This document shows positions 51,496 to 60,200 of a stretch of 64,000 nt of DNA, piece by piece (position 1 is the stretch's first letter; each line of letters begins with the position of its first letter). A program made the translations under genes and the position numbers. Below the pieces are notes generated by a model. It did not search any database. It saw only the letters and a program-made list of their open reading frames with translations, and had not been told where the DNA came from. This stretch comes from Magnetofaba australis IT-1 (GTDB taxonomy: Bacteria; Pseudomonadota; Magnetococcia; Magnetococcales; Magnetococcaceae). The stretch spans positions 418,300 through 482,299 of the forward strand of contig NZ_LVJN01000020.1 in assembly GCF_002109495.1 (NCBI RefSeq), read 5' to 3'.

Positions 51496-51564
51496 TGGGC
51501 AGAGCCCACGGTTTGGTTGTTGGGAGCTCGAGGGCAGAGCCCTCGATATCTTTCATCTCTTCGG
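51496..51564. repeat. MITE-like repeat copy B, right part
   Basis: After the IS1111-type element the repeat continues as AGAGCCCACGGTTTGG, then GGGAGCTCGAGGGC/GCCCTCGATATCTT, matching the complement of 6650-6700 in the intact copy. The expected terminal repeat is missing, cut off by the adjacent IS200-type element. Confidence 0.65.
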
Positions 51565-52080
51565 GTTCAATTCCCCGCAGCTTGCTGCGTAAAATGGCTG
51601 GATAAGCGAATACATTCATAAGATCCATAACGTTACGGTGCTGATGTACCACTTGGTGTTCCCCGCCAAGTATCGGCGTGCGGTCTTTGACGAGAGAGTA
51701 GACGAAGTACTCAAAGAAGTCTGTCTGGAGATTGAGCAGCGCTACCAACTGAAATTTCTAGAGATAGGAACAGATAAGGACCATGTGCATTTTCTGGTTC
51801 AGTCAGTTCCGACCTACAGCGTCACGAAGATCGTGAAAATGGTGAAGAGTCTGACGGCGCCAGAAATATTCAAACGGTGTCCGCATGTGAAGAAACAGCT
51901 GTGGGTGGTGAGTTTTGGACAGATGGATATTTTGCCAGCACAGTAGGAAAGCATGGGGATGAAAACATGATTGGTCGCTATGTAAAAAACCAGGGTATGG
52001 AATACGCAAAATTGCACGAAGCTAAGCAGTTAGCGCTCTTCTGATACCCCGCTGCTTACAGCGGGGTTGTTCATTCGCCA
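51565..52080 (+). mobile_element. IS200/IS605-type element remnant
   Basis: The element is bounded by subterminal hairpins: CCGCAGC/GCTGCG near 51578-51593 and CCCCGCTG/CAGCGGGG near 52047-52066. It carries only a decayed tnpA and no tnpB. It sits next to the truncated repeat, nested with the IS1111-type element. The boundaries are approximate. Confidence 0.7.
51602..52044 (+). pseudogene. tnpA: Decayed IS200-type tnpA transposase
   Basis: The reading frame encodes the Y1 transposase core (HNVTVLMYHLVFPAKYRR, then FLEIGTDKDHVHFLVQSVP). The expected first codon at 51602 is ATA instead of ATG (ISEYIHK). One G is missing near 51904, where LWGGEFWTDGYFASTVGKHG would follow in the correct frame. 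The rest, to ENMIGRYVKNQGMEY, contains no more than the one disruption and ends at TGA 52042-52044. A shorter frame from GTG 51638 to 51946 remains open. The catalytic HUH in DHVHF is kept, but the product is truncated, so autonomous activity is unlikely. Confidence 0.82.
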
Positions 52081-52167
52081 AAATTGCCAATGTCCAATGT
52101 TGAATGCGACGGTCAATATGTGGACAGATATCGAATCGCGCCGGATCCCGTCTGTCGGGCGGCGGCG

Positions 52168-52815
52168 TTAATCTCCGTCGCCATCGCCGCCCCCATCGCC
52201 GCCCCCATCGCCACCGCCGCCACTCCCCGAATCTCCTCCCGCCCCGCTCAAATCTCCGGCGATGTGGTCAAACACCGGCAGCGCCGCCAAGCGATCCAAC
52301 TCTGCCAGCGCCTGTTGCGTCCACTGCGGGTTGAGCGCATCGAGGGTCTGGCGTAACCGCTGTGCATCGGCAGGCGTCAGGCGCAGGCCCATGAGGGGCG
52401 CTTCGCCATGGCGCAACGCGGTGGCGGGGAACAGGCGGCCATGGCGCTGGCGAATGGCGAACAGCGACCACCCCAGTGTGATCTCTTCCACCGATAACCA
52501 ACCATCGCTATCCAGATCAAAACCCGCCAGCCAGCTTAAATCGATTTGCCCGGGTTCCGGTGTGGGGGGAATGTGTTTCAGCGCGATGGGGCGCAGATTC
52601 GGCCAGGGGGCGGTTGTGTGCTGGGGCGAGGCGTCCGATGGCGCGCCCAACAGATCCAGATAGGCGCGTGGCGTTGCGTCGGGCAGCGCAACGCGCACCT
52701 GTTCCAGCGGGGTCGCCGGGGCAGGCGTCCCGGCGCAGCCGATCAACCCCAGGCAAGTCATCAATAACGCGCTCAGCGCCATGGCGAATTTTGCAGACAA
52801 TCGCGCATTAGTCAT
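52168..52815 (-). CDS. EF-hand lipoprotein
   Basis: This is a 215-residue lipoprotein; the lipobox LIGC places the lipidated Cys at about residue 27. An EF-hand loop DLDSDGWLSVEE is visible near the middle, with calcium ligands D, D, D and E. The C-terminus is a Gly/Asp repeat (GGGDGGGDGD-type) made of near-perfect DNA repeats, which might also bind calcium or be variable in length. It overlaps the caspase/FGE gene by 8 bp and may act with it. The function is unknown. Confidence 0.65.
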   Translation of the reverse strand: MTNARLSAKFAMALSALLMTCLGLIGCAGTPAPATPLEQVRVALPDATPRAYLDLLGAPSDASPQHTTAPWPNLRPIALKHIPPTPEPGQIDLSWLAGFDLDSDGWLSVEEITLGWSLFAIRQRHGRLFPATALRHGEAPLMGLRLTPADAQRLRQTLDALNPQWTQQALAELDRLAALPVFDHIAGDLSGAGGDSGSGGGGDGGGDGGGDGDGD

Positions 52816-54448
52816 GTGTCGCTCCCGGCAGATGCGTTGCCGCCAAGCGGAAGCCCAGATCGTCGGCGCTGTGCTGGGCGTCGGCGCGGAACAGCAGATC
52901 GTCACGCGCCGAGGGCCGCGGCGTGCGCCAACTGCCGCCCAGATATTGGGATTTGTTGGCGGGCGATGGCTCGGCGATCCACTCAAACACATTGCCGCGC
53001 AGATGTCGCGGCGTGGCGTTGGCCGCGTCCATGGCCGGGGCGCTGATTACATAGCCATCGGCGCAGGGGGCGAACAGCCAGGGGAAGCGGCTGAAGTGTT
53101 TGCGCGCGCTCTGATCCAGCAGATTGGTCGCCGTACAGTCCGCGCCGTTGGCGGCGTCAAATTGATGCGCGGCGCGGCGCCACTGCTGTGCGCTGGGCAG
53201 GACGAATCGCGCGGGGGCATCCGCTGAAAGCCACTGGGCGAAGGCTTGCGCCTGCGCGTGGCTCACGCGCACCACGGGCTGTTGCGGCGTGTTGAGGGTG
53301 AGCCCTTCAAACGCGCCGCTGTCGTGCTGGGCGTCGAACAGACGGAATTGGGCGTTGGTAATCTCAAATTGACTGAGCCAGAAGCCGGGCGCGCACGGTT
53401 TGGCGCTGGCGGCGGGTTCGCAATCTCCGGGGATCCACACAAAGGGGATGCCGGTGCGCGGTTCGCGCCACACGCCGTCGACTAGGGGCGGCGGAGCGGG
53501 CTGAGACGCGGCGGCAGCGAGGTTCGACTGGCTGGCGCTGGGCGCCTCAGGCTTGCGGGCGGCCAGTTGGAACACAAAATCGCCGCGGTCGAAGTCGGGG
53601 TCGCGCAGTTTGCCATAGCGCGGGGTCTGACTGTTGTGGGTGTAGTTGCTGATGCGATCGCTCAGGAACATGCCCAGTTCGCTGCCGGTGAGGAAGCCGT
53701 CCTGGTTGAAATCCGCCTGTCGCTGCCCGCGCAGAGCATCGACGAACAGCCGCCGAAACAGGCCGTCGTCGCTGACCGATTGCCCGGCGTCGCCGGAGGT
53801 GAGGAATTGGCGCACCGGCAATCCGGTGGCGCGGGAGATGGCGGGCGGCTGGGCCGAGCGCGCGCTCTCAAACACCGATCCGGCGAAGCAGGCGTCGAAC
53901 ACCGCCAGGATGTGCTTGGCTTTGGCCAGTCGCATCAATTCGCCAAAGCGGCGCAGAGAGAGGGTGTTGAAGCGGAACTGCGCGCCTGCTTCAGGGGATG
54001 GCGCGTCGGCGGGGATCAAAAAGCCTTCGTTTTGCTCTGAGTGGCCATGGCCGGAGAACCAGATCAGCAGTCGCGCTTCGGGGTCATCGCCATGCTCAAT
54101 GAAAAAGCGTTTGAGGGCGCTTTCCAACTGCGCCAGATCCGGGTTGGCCAGGAGTCGGGCGTGAAAGCCGACTCGGCGCAGGGCGGCCGCCACCTCCCGG
54201 GCGTCGGCCACTGCGTTGGTCAGATTGGGCCAACTGCTGCGGTTGTAGCGATTGACGCCGATCACCAGCGCTTGACTGTCGCTATAGAGCGGGCCGGAGT
54301 CAGACGCCATGGCGGAGGCGGGCAGAGGCGTGACGCGCAAGCCGCGCTCAGGCTCCTGCGCGCAGGCGGCGCTGCTCCAGAGCGTCAGCGCCAGGGGGAG
54401 GGCCAAACTGCGCGCAAAGGCGCCGAGAGATCGCCGCAGAGGGGTCAT
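52808..54448 (-). CDS. Caspase-fold (peptidase C14) and FGE-sulfatase fusion protein
   Basis: This is a 546-residue exported protein with a signal peptide ending near AACAQEP. A caspase-like domain (about 55-270) has catalytic His134 in WFSGHGHSEQ and Cys187 in FDACFAGSVF. An EF-hand-like loop D246-N248-D250-E257 (DFNQDGFLTGSEL) lies within it. After a Pro/Ala linker, residues of about 325-540 form a formylglycine-generating-enzyme-like domain (FEITNAQFRL, GNVFEWIAE, YLGGSWRTP, LGFRLA). FGE active-site cysteines are not evident, so it may be a binding fold. It probably acts in the periplasm; calcium may regulate it. Confidence 0.8.
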   Translation of the reverse strand: MTPLRRSLGAFARSLALPLALTLWSSAACAQEPERGLRVTPLPASAMASDSGPLYSDSQALVIGVNRYNRSSWPNLTNAVADAREVAAALRRVGFHARLLANPDLAQLESALKRFFIEHGDDPEARLLIWFSGHGHSEQNEGFLIPADAPSPEAGAQFRFNTLSLRRFGELMRLAKAKHILAVFDACFAGSVFESARSAQPPAISRATGLPVRQFLTSGDAGQSVSDDGLFRRLFVDALRGQRQADFNQDGFLTGSELGMFLSDRISNYTHNSQTPRYGKLRDPDFDRGDFVFQLAARKPEAPSASQSNLAAAASQPAPPPLVDGVWREPRTGIPFVWIPGDCEPAASAKPCAPGFWLSQFEITNAQFRLFDAQHDSGAFEGLTLNTPQQPVVRVSHAQAQAFAQWLSADAPARFVLPSAQQWRRAAHQFDAANGADCTATNLLDQSARKHFSRFPWLFAPCADGYVISAPAMDAANATPRHLRGNVFEWIAEPSPANKSQYLGGSWRTPRPSARDDLLFRADAQHSADDLGFRLAATHLPGATHD

Positions 54449-54546
54449 GATTGGTCGCGTTCTCAAATTTGGCAACATGAATGAAAGGTTCAGAGTAGCC
54501 AAACCGGCAGTTCCGATCAACATAGGTGACGCGGGTAAGAGAGAGG

Positions 54547-55260
54547 TTACGCCAAAGTGCGCTCCAGCAGCGCCTTGTCGGCGCGCCAATTGGGACGCAT
54601 CTGGGTGAGCAGGGCGCGGTAGGCGGGGGAGTGGTTCATATGCGCCATGTGACACAGCTCATGGACGATCACATAATCCAGGCAGGTGAGTGGCGCGCGG
54701 ATCAGGTCGCGATTGAGGGTCATGCGGCCATCGCTGCGCATATTGCCCCAACTGCGTTTGAGCAGGCGCAGACGCAGGGTGGGGCGGGTGAAACCCATCT
54801 GCGCAAAAGGGGGGAAGCAGCGCGCCAGGCGGGCGGAGAACAACCGCTGGGCGTAATCGGCGCGCCAGGCGTCCAATTGCGCCGCTAGCGCCTCCGGGCG
54901 GTTGGGGGTGTGGGCGTGGATCACCAACCGGTCGCCTTGGATGAGGATGCGCTTGCGCGCAGCCAGTTGCGGATCCAGCTGATAGATCTTGCCCAGATGC
55001 AGGTGCGGCGCGCCGGGTTCAAACAGCGGCGTGGGAGAAGTGGGAAAGCGGGTCAGCAGTTCGCTGCGTTTGCGCGTGATCCAGGGGGCGCGTTCCTGGG
55101 CCCAGGCGATTAGCCAAGTGTTATTGATGCGCTTCGGCGTACGCGCGGTGACTGCGCCATCCTTGCGAATGACCAGCTGCACGGTGCGGCGGCGGGGGGA
55201 GCGCACCACTTGCACGGGGCAGGAGGAGCCATCTTCCAGAGTGATATGAAACTGATCCAT
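54547..55260 (-). CDS. YgjP-like (DUF45) metallopeptidase
   Basis: This is a 237-residue protein with the HExxH-type zinc site VIVHELCHMAHMNHSPAY (H199, E200, H203, third His at about 209) and the family segment RLLKRSWGNMRSDGRMTLN. It belongs to the YgjP/WLM-related metallopeptidase group whose physiological substrate is unknown. It is a single gene, and a MITE-like repeat begins about 20 bp upstream of its start. Confidence 0.85.
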   Translation of the reverse strand: MDQFHITLEDGSSCPVQVVRSPRRRTVQLVIRKDGAVTARTPKRINNTWLIAWAQERAPWITRKRSELLTRFPTSPTPLFEPGAPHLHLGKIYQLDPQLAARKRILIQGDRLVIHAHTPNRPEALAAQLDAWRADYAQRLFSARLARCFPPFAQMGFTRPTLRLRLLKRSWGNMRSDGRMTLNRDLIRAPLTCLDYVIVHELCHMAHMNHSPAYRALLTQMRPNWRADKALLERTLA

Positions 55261-55279
55261 AGGAAAAGGGCAATCAAGT

Positions 55280-55400
55280 TATAGCCAAGTGAAACCAAAA
55301 CTGTACAGAGCGGCGAATGTTTGCGTGACGCAGGCCCGACGAGCGCTGACTATTGGCCGACGACCAGTCGGCGGCGGGGCCTGGGGCGAAGCCTATGTCT
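55280..55400. repeat. MITE-like repeat, truncated copy (C)
   Basis: The stretch begins TATAGCCAAGTGAAACCAAA and contains GAATGTTTGCGTGACG and TGACTATTGGCCGACGAC with GTCGGCGGC, matching copy B and the complement of copy A. It breaks off after CTGGGGC, so the second half is lost. It lies between the YgjP gene and the glycosyltransferase-like gene. Confidence 0.7.
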
Positions 55401-55437
55401 CTGTACTCTTCAAAATTTCTGTGTGCTTCGATCTCTC

Positions 55438-57138
55438 TCAGTGCGCCTGATACAGCGTCACGCCACTCTGACTCTCCACTTTACGCCACTGCGCCGTCAA
55501 GGCGGCAAACTGCTGCGGGGCCATCTGCCCGTAGGTGCTGCCCATGGCCTTGATGCGCGCATCGTTGAGCAGCACGTAGAGCGGCGCGGCATCGGCGCGA
55601 CTGAGCAGCGTGTCGATATCGCGCCAGTCGGCCAAGGTAAGATCGGCGGGCGGTTTGAGGCCCAGATAGAGGCGCGCGGTATCCAGCGTGCGCGGATCGG
55701 AAACCAGAGCGGTGGGCGCGTCCAGTTGGGCGAAGTGGCTCTGGATGATGCGCTGCTCGGCGGCTTGATAGGGGAATGGACCGATCTGCCCGCGCGCCAG
55801 CAGCAGCGCCGGGGTTGCAATCAGGCCCAGCGCCACGGCGCCGATGGGCAGCGCAGGGGGGACGCGGTCGAGCAGAGTAACGCGCGGCGCCAACAGTCGA
55901 TAGACCAGCAGCATCATCAATACGGCGGCCAGCAGCAGAATATGGATTTTGTGGGCGCCGAGTTTCTGCAGCAGCGGCAGCAGCGCGATCAGATAGAGGG
56001 ATAATCCCGCCAGCGTCCACGGAATGGCGCGGGGCGCCTCCGGCGGCGTCATGGCTCGCGCCAGCAACACCCCGCCCAGCAGACTGAACGGGGCCAGCAA
56101 CGGAACCAGATAGTAACCCAGTAACCCAACAGGGTTGTACTCACTGAGCGAGGTGGAGCCAAACCAGAACAGCAACAGAAAGCTGAGCGCATGGCCCACC
56201 CAGAAGCCGCTGCCCCTGGGCATGACGCGGCTGCGTATCAGAGTGAGCAGCAGCGCAGGCAGCCACAGCAGCCAAGCCAGCGACAGTCCTTGGCGCTCCA
56301 GAATCAGCATGACGGGGCCGCTGGTGAGGCGTTCGACCAGAAACTCCAGAGGTTTGCCGCGGATGGTGAGGCGTTGTCCTTGTAGATTGGCGTCTTCCGG
56401 CGCGACATTGATGACTTTTTCCACGCTGTGAAAGCGCATCAACGGGTCATCGAAGAGGTAGGCATAGGCGCCGAAGTAGACGACCATCGCCGCCACGCCG
56501 CCACCGATGGCGACGCCCCAGAAGCGGCGATGCTCCCCTGCGCGCCAGTCGCGCACAAGCAGGAACAGGATCAGCGGAAGCATCCAGATGATGGGGAGTT
56601 TGGTGAGGAATCCGGCGGTGAAAGCGAGCACGAACAGCAGCGCGTAGAGGGTGGCGCGCGGTGGCTCGCGTCGTCCCAGAAACAGGAACAGACCGCTTAA
56701 GAAGTAGAACAGCGCCAACGGACCATCGGCGGTGAGGGTCATGGCGTGGATGATCTGAAACGGATTGACGGCCAGCAGTAGCGCAGCGGCGAGCCCTGCG
56801 GCGGGACCAGCCAGTCGCGCGCCAGCCCAGTAGAGCGCGGCCACCAGCGCCAATGAGCAGAGCAGGGGCCACAGCGCCATGCTGCTCACGTTCACGCCCA
56901 GTTGTGAGAAGATCAGCGCCACCGGGGCGTAGAGGCCGATGCGATGCTCATGGGGATGGTTGGCGGGGGCAAAGCCGTGTTCCAGCAGATTGTGCGAGCG
57001 CACGGCGAAGAACAGGTCGTCGCTGCTCTCCAGAATCGGCCCGCTCCACAGGCACAGCCCCAGATGCAAAGCGAGAATCGCCAACAGTAGGAGTAACGGA
57101 CGCGGGGGCGCTGGGGGAGTGGCGTTGGCTGCGCTCAT
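55438..57138 (-). CDS. GT39-like (PMT family) membrane glycosyltransferase
   Basis: This is a 566-residue protein with about 11 membrane helices. The first extracytoplasmic loop has adjacent acids in ESSDDLFF, the expected catalytic motif of PMT/ArnT-like GT-C enzymes, and later PFQIIHAMTLTADGPLALFYFL matches the family's second conserved loop. It would transfer a sugar from a polyprenyl-phosphate donor to lipid or protein in the periplasm. The acceptor is unknown. The start ATG at 57138 follows a weak ribosome site. Confidence 0.78.
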   Translation of the reverse strand: MSAANATPPAPPRPLLLLLAILALHLGLCLWSGPILESSDDLFFAVRSHNLLEHGFAPANHPHEHRIGLYAPVALIFSQLGVNVSSMALWPLLCSLALVAALYWAGARLAGPAAGLAAALLLAVNPFQIIHAMTLTADGPLALFYFLSGLFLFLGRREPPRATLYALLFVLAFTAGFLTKLPIIWMLPLILFLLVRDWRAGEHRRFWGVAIGGGVAAMVVYFGAYAYLFDDPLMRFHSVEKVINVAPEDANLQGQRLTIRGKPLEFLVERLTSGPVMLILERQGLSLAWLLWLPALLLTLIRSRVMPRGSGFWVGHALSFLLLFWFGSTSLSEYNPVGLLGYYLVPLLAPFSLLGGVLLARAMTPPEAPRAIPWTLAGLSLYLIALLPLLQKLGAHKIHILLLAAVLMMLLVYRLLAPRVTLLDRVPPALPIGAVALGLIATPALLLARGQIGPFPYQAAEQRIIQSHFAQLDAPTALVSDPRTLDTARLYLGLKPPADLTLADWRDIDTLLSRADAAPLYVLLNDARIKAMGSTYGQMAPQQFAALTAQWRKVESQSGVTLYQAH

Positions 57139-57231
57139 GGTTCGCTCATGCTGGGAAAGGGGGTTGCACACTGAGCCACTGTAGCGCACATCGACGTTCA
57201 GGTCAGGCGATGATGAGCATGCTCTAAACAG

Positions 57232-57256
57232 AACGCCCCGCGCAGGGCGGGGCGTT
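57232..57256 (-). terminator. Intrinsic terminator of the RTX-protein gene
   Basis: A perfect 9-bp stem AACGCCCCG/CGGGGCGTT is followed on the minus strand by CTGTTT. It lies about 20 bp after the stop of the large secreted protein. Confidence 0.75.
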
Positions 57257-57276
57257 GCTGAAACAGTGTGGCGGGC

Positions 57277-60200
57277 TTACCACATGATTTTGTCGATGCC
57301 CTCAAAGTCCACTTCCGAGCCGTCGGCCAGGGTGATCACGCCGGAGGCGTCGCTTTCGTCAAACACGATGGCGTCCAGATCATCCACCCCATCGCCCGGG
57401 GTGTAGGTGTAGCCGGTATTGGTGGTGAGGGTCCAGTCGCCCACGTCATCCAGGGTCATCACTGGTTCGCTGCTGATGCCATCCAGACGAATCACGTCCA
57501 CATAGCCCGCGCCGCCGCTGATGAAGTCGGAGCCAGAGTTGAGGCCGAAGATGAACAGGTCGTTGCCCGCATCGCCGATCATGAAGTCGTCATCGGCGCC
57601 GCCCTCCAGGATATCGTCGCCTTCGCCGCCGCTGAGGGTGTCATCTCCCGCGCCGCCGACGAGCAGCTCAGCGTCGCTCGATCCACTGATGACATCGTCG
57701 CCAATGCCGCCAAACAGCGTCGCTTCGTGGTCTTCGGCCAGCCGTGGGGCCTCATCGGCATCGATAGAGAGCAGCGCCTCGCTGCTGTGGGTCTGGCCAT
57801 CGGGGGCGGTGTTCACCACTGTCATGGGCAGAGTGAAGTCGCCATCGTCATAGTCGGCGGGCAGGACGATCTCCAGATTCTCCGCCGCCTCCGGGCTCAT
57901 GCTCCAGGTCATGTTGACCGGATTGTAGACGCCGTCGCTGAGCACCGCGGCCTCGGGCAGATCGGCGTCGGCGATGATCACCACGCTGTTCATCGCGCTG
58001 GCGAAGGCGGCGTTGGCCTCGGCGATGGCGTCGCTCAGATCCACCGAGGCGTTGTCGGCCTCGGCGCCGGAGTCCACATTGCCGATATGCACCGGCTCCT
58101 CGGCCACCGTACTCCAGTCGTCGCCTGCGGCGATGGAGAAGTTGTCGATGTAGACCTCTTCCGTTGAGCCGGTGGTGTTGGCGGTGAGGGCCAGCGTCAG
58201 TTTGCCGTCGGCGTCGGTGACCGCTTCGAACTCATAGTGATTGTCGATGCGCGACGTTTTGCCATCGCCGAAGGAGTCATTGACCACCGTTTCGCCATTG
58301 GCGCTGACGGTGAAGAAGTCTTGAAAGCGACCCGAGGACTCCCAGCCGCCGGAGGCGCCGTCATTCTCCGAGGCGCTCATATCAAAGCTGATGCGCACCG
58401 TCTGGTTGCCATGCTCGGAGCCGAAATCCCACTCGCGCACGCCGGATTCATCCTTTTCGATGTGCATGCGGCCATCATCCAGGGTCACCGCGTCGCCCCA
58501 GGCGGAGACGTCGTCGGCAAAGTCGCTGGCTTCGATGGTTTGACCCGCCGAGATGGGGGCGTCGTCTTCGGCGCTGGCGGCGCTGATGCGCGCGCCCGCT
58601 TCGCCGTAGGCGTCATCCAGAGTCACGGTGAGTTGAGCGCTGCTGTCGAAGTTGAGCGCGCCGTCGGCGCTTTCGGTCACGGCGGTGACGCTCAAGGTGA
58701 AGCTGTCGCCACCATCCGCGTCACTGGGCGGCAGCACCATCAGTTCAGCGATCTCATCACTGCTCACGATCCACGAGCCGTCACCGTTGTTCATACCAGC
58801 AGGAATAGCGTCGCCGTTCTCATCCACGCCGATGGCCAACACCGCATCGCCCGGCACATCGCTGATGACGAAGTAGAGATTGTCGTCGGCGCTCACGGCT
58901 TCGGCTTCAATATGCAGCGGGACCATGTCGCCCTGATTGCTGGCGATGGCGCCGCCCTCTACGGCGCCGCCCAGATCGGCGCTGCTGGCGTCGATGGTGA
59001 CGAACTTGCCGCTGTTGCTCAGGCGCGCAAAGTCGCCGTTATCGGAGAACGAGCCGGTTCCATCCTCGGCTTCGAACACCGAATCGCCAATGCGGATGCT
59101 ATCCACCACCATGTTGGATTTATTGTCCAGCGGCTGAATGGTGATGGCTGACAGGTCCATATTGGCCAGATCCAAGCCATCAATGGTGATCTCGTCCCAG
59201 CCGTCTTGTTGATAGAACTTGCTGGTCTCAAACGGGCCATACTCTTGGCCATCGATCTCCACGCTAAAGGCATAGGTGGAGGGTTTGTTGCTGCCATGGG
59301 CCACGGTCAGGGTGATGGAGGTCACCGGTTCAGTGGCTGGGGCGGCAGTGACGTCCTGGGTGGCGAGGTTGGCCACGCCTTGGGCAACGGCCGTATCCAG
59401 ATGCTCCGGCAAGGAACCCTCGTCAATGGGGGCGGCCTCCTGCTCGGATTCGGAAGCAGTCACCTCATCTTCAGATTCCGGCTGAGCGGCCATGGTCTCC
59501 TGCTCGGACTCGGCGGACTCATCCTCGGTCTTGGATTCAGGTTGAGCGGCGACGGCCTCCTGCTCGGATTCGGAAGTTTCCTCCTCCTCGTCGGGCTCAG
59601 GTTGAGCGGTGACGGCCTCCTGCTCGGATTCGGAAGTTTCCTCCTCCTCGTCGGGCTCAGGTTGAGCGGCGACGGCCTCCTGCTCGGATTCGGAAGCTTC
59701 CTCCTCCTCGTCGGATTCAGGTTGAGCGGCCACAGGCTCTTGTTCAGATTCAGACTCCTCTTCGCCAGAATCGGTCTCGGGCTGAACGGCGACGCTCTCT
59801 TGCTCGGATTCGGAAGTTTCCTCGTCGGATTCAGGTTGAGCGGCCACAGGCTCTTGTTCAGATTCAGGCTCTTCTGCGCCGGAATCGGCCTCGGGCTGAA
59901 CGGCGACGGCTTCCTGCTCGGACTCGGCGGACTCATCCTCCTCGTCGGATTCAGGTTGAGCGGCGGCGCTCTCTTGCTCGGTCTCGGATTCAGGCTGAAC
60001 GGCGACGGCTTCCTGCTCGGACTCGGCGGACTCATCCTCCTCGTCGGATTCAGGTTGAGCGGCGGCACTCTCTTGCTCGGTCTCGGATTCCGGCTGAACG
60101 GCCACAGGCTCTTGTTCAGATTCAGGCTCTTCTGCGCCGGAATCGGTCTCGGGCTGAACGGCGACGGCTTCCTGCTCGGACTCGGCGGACTCATCCTCCT

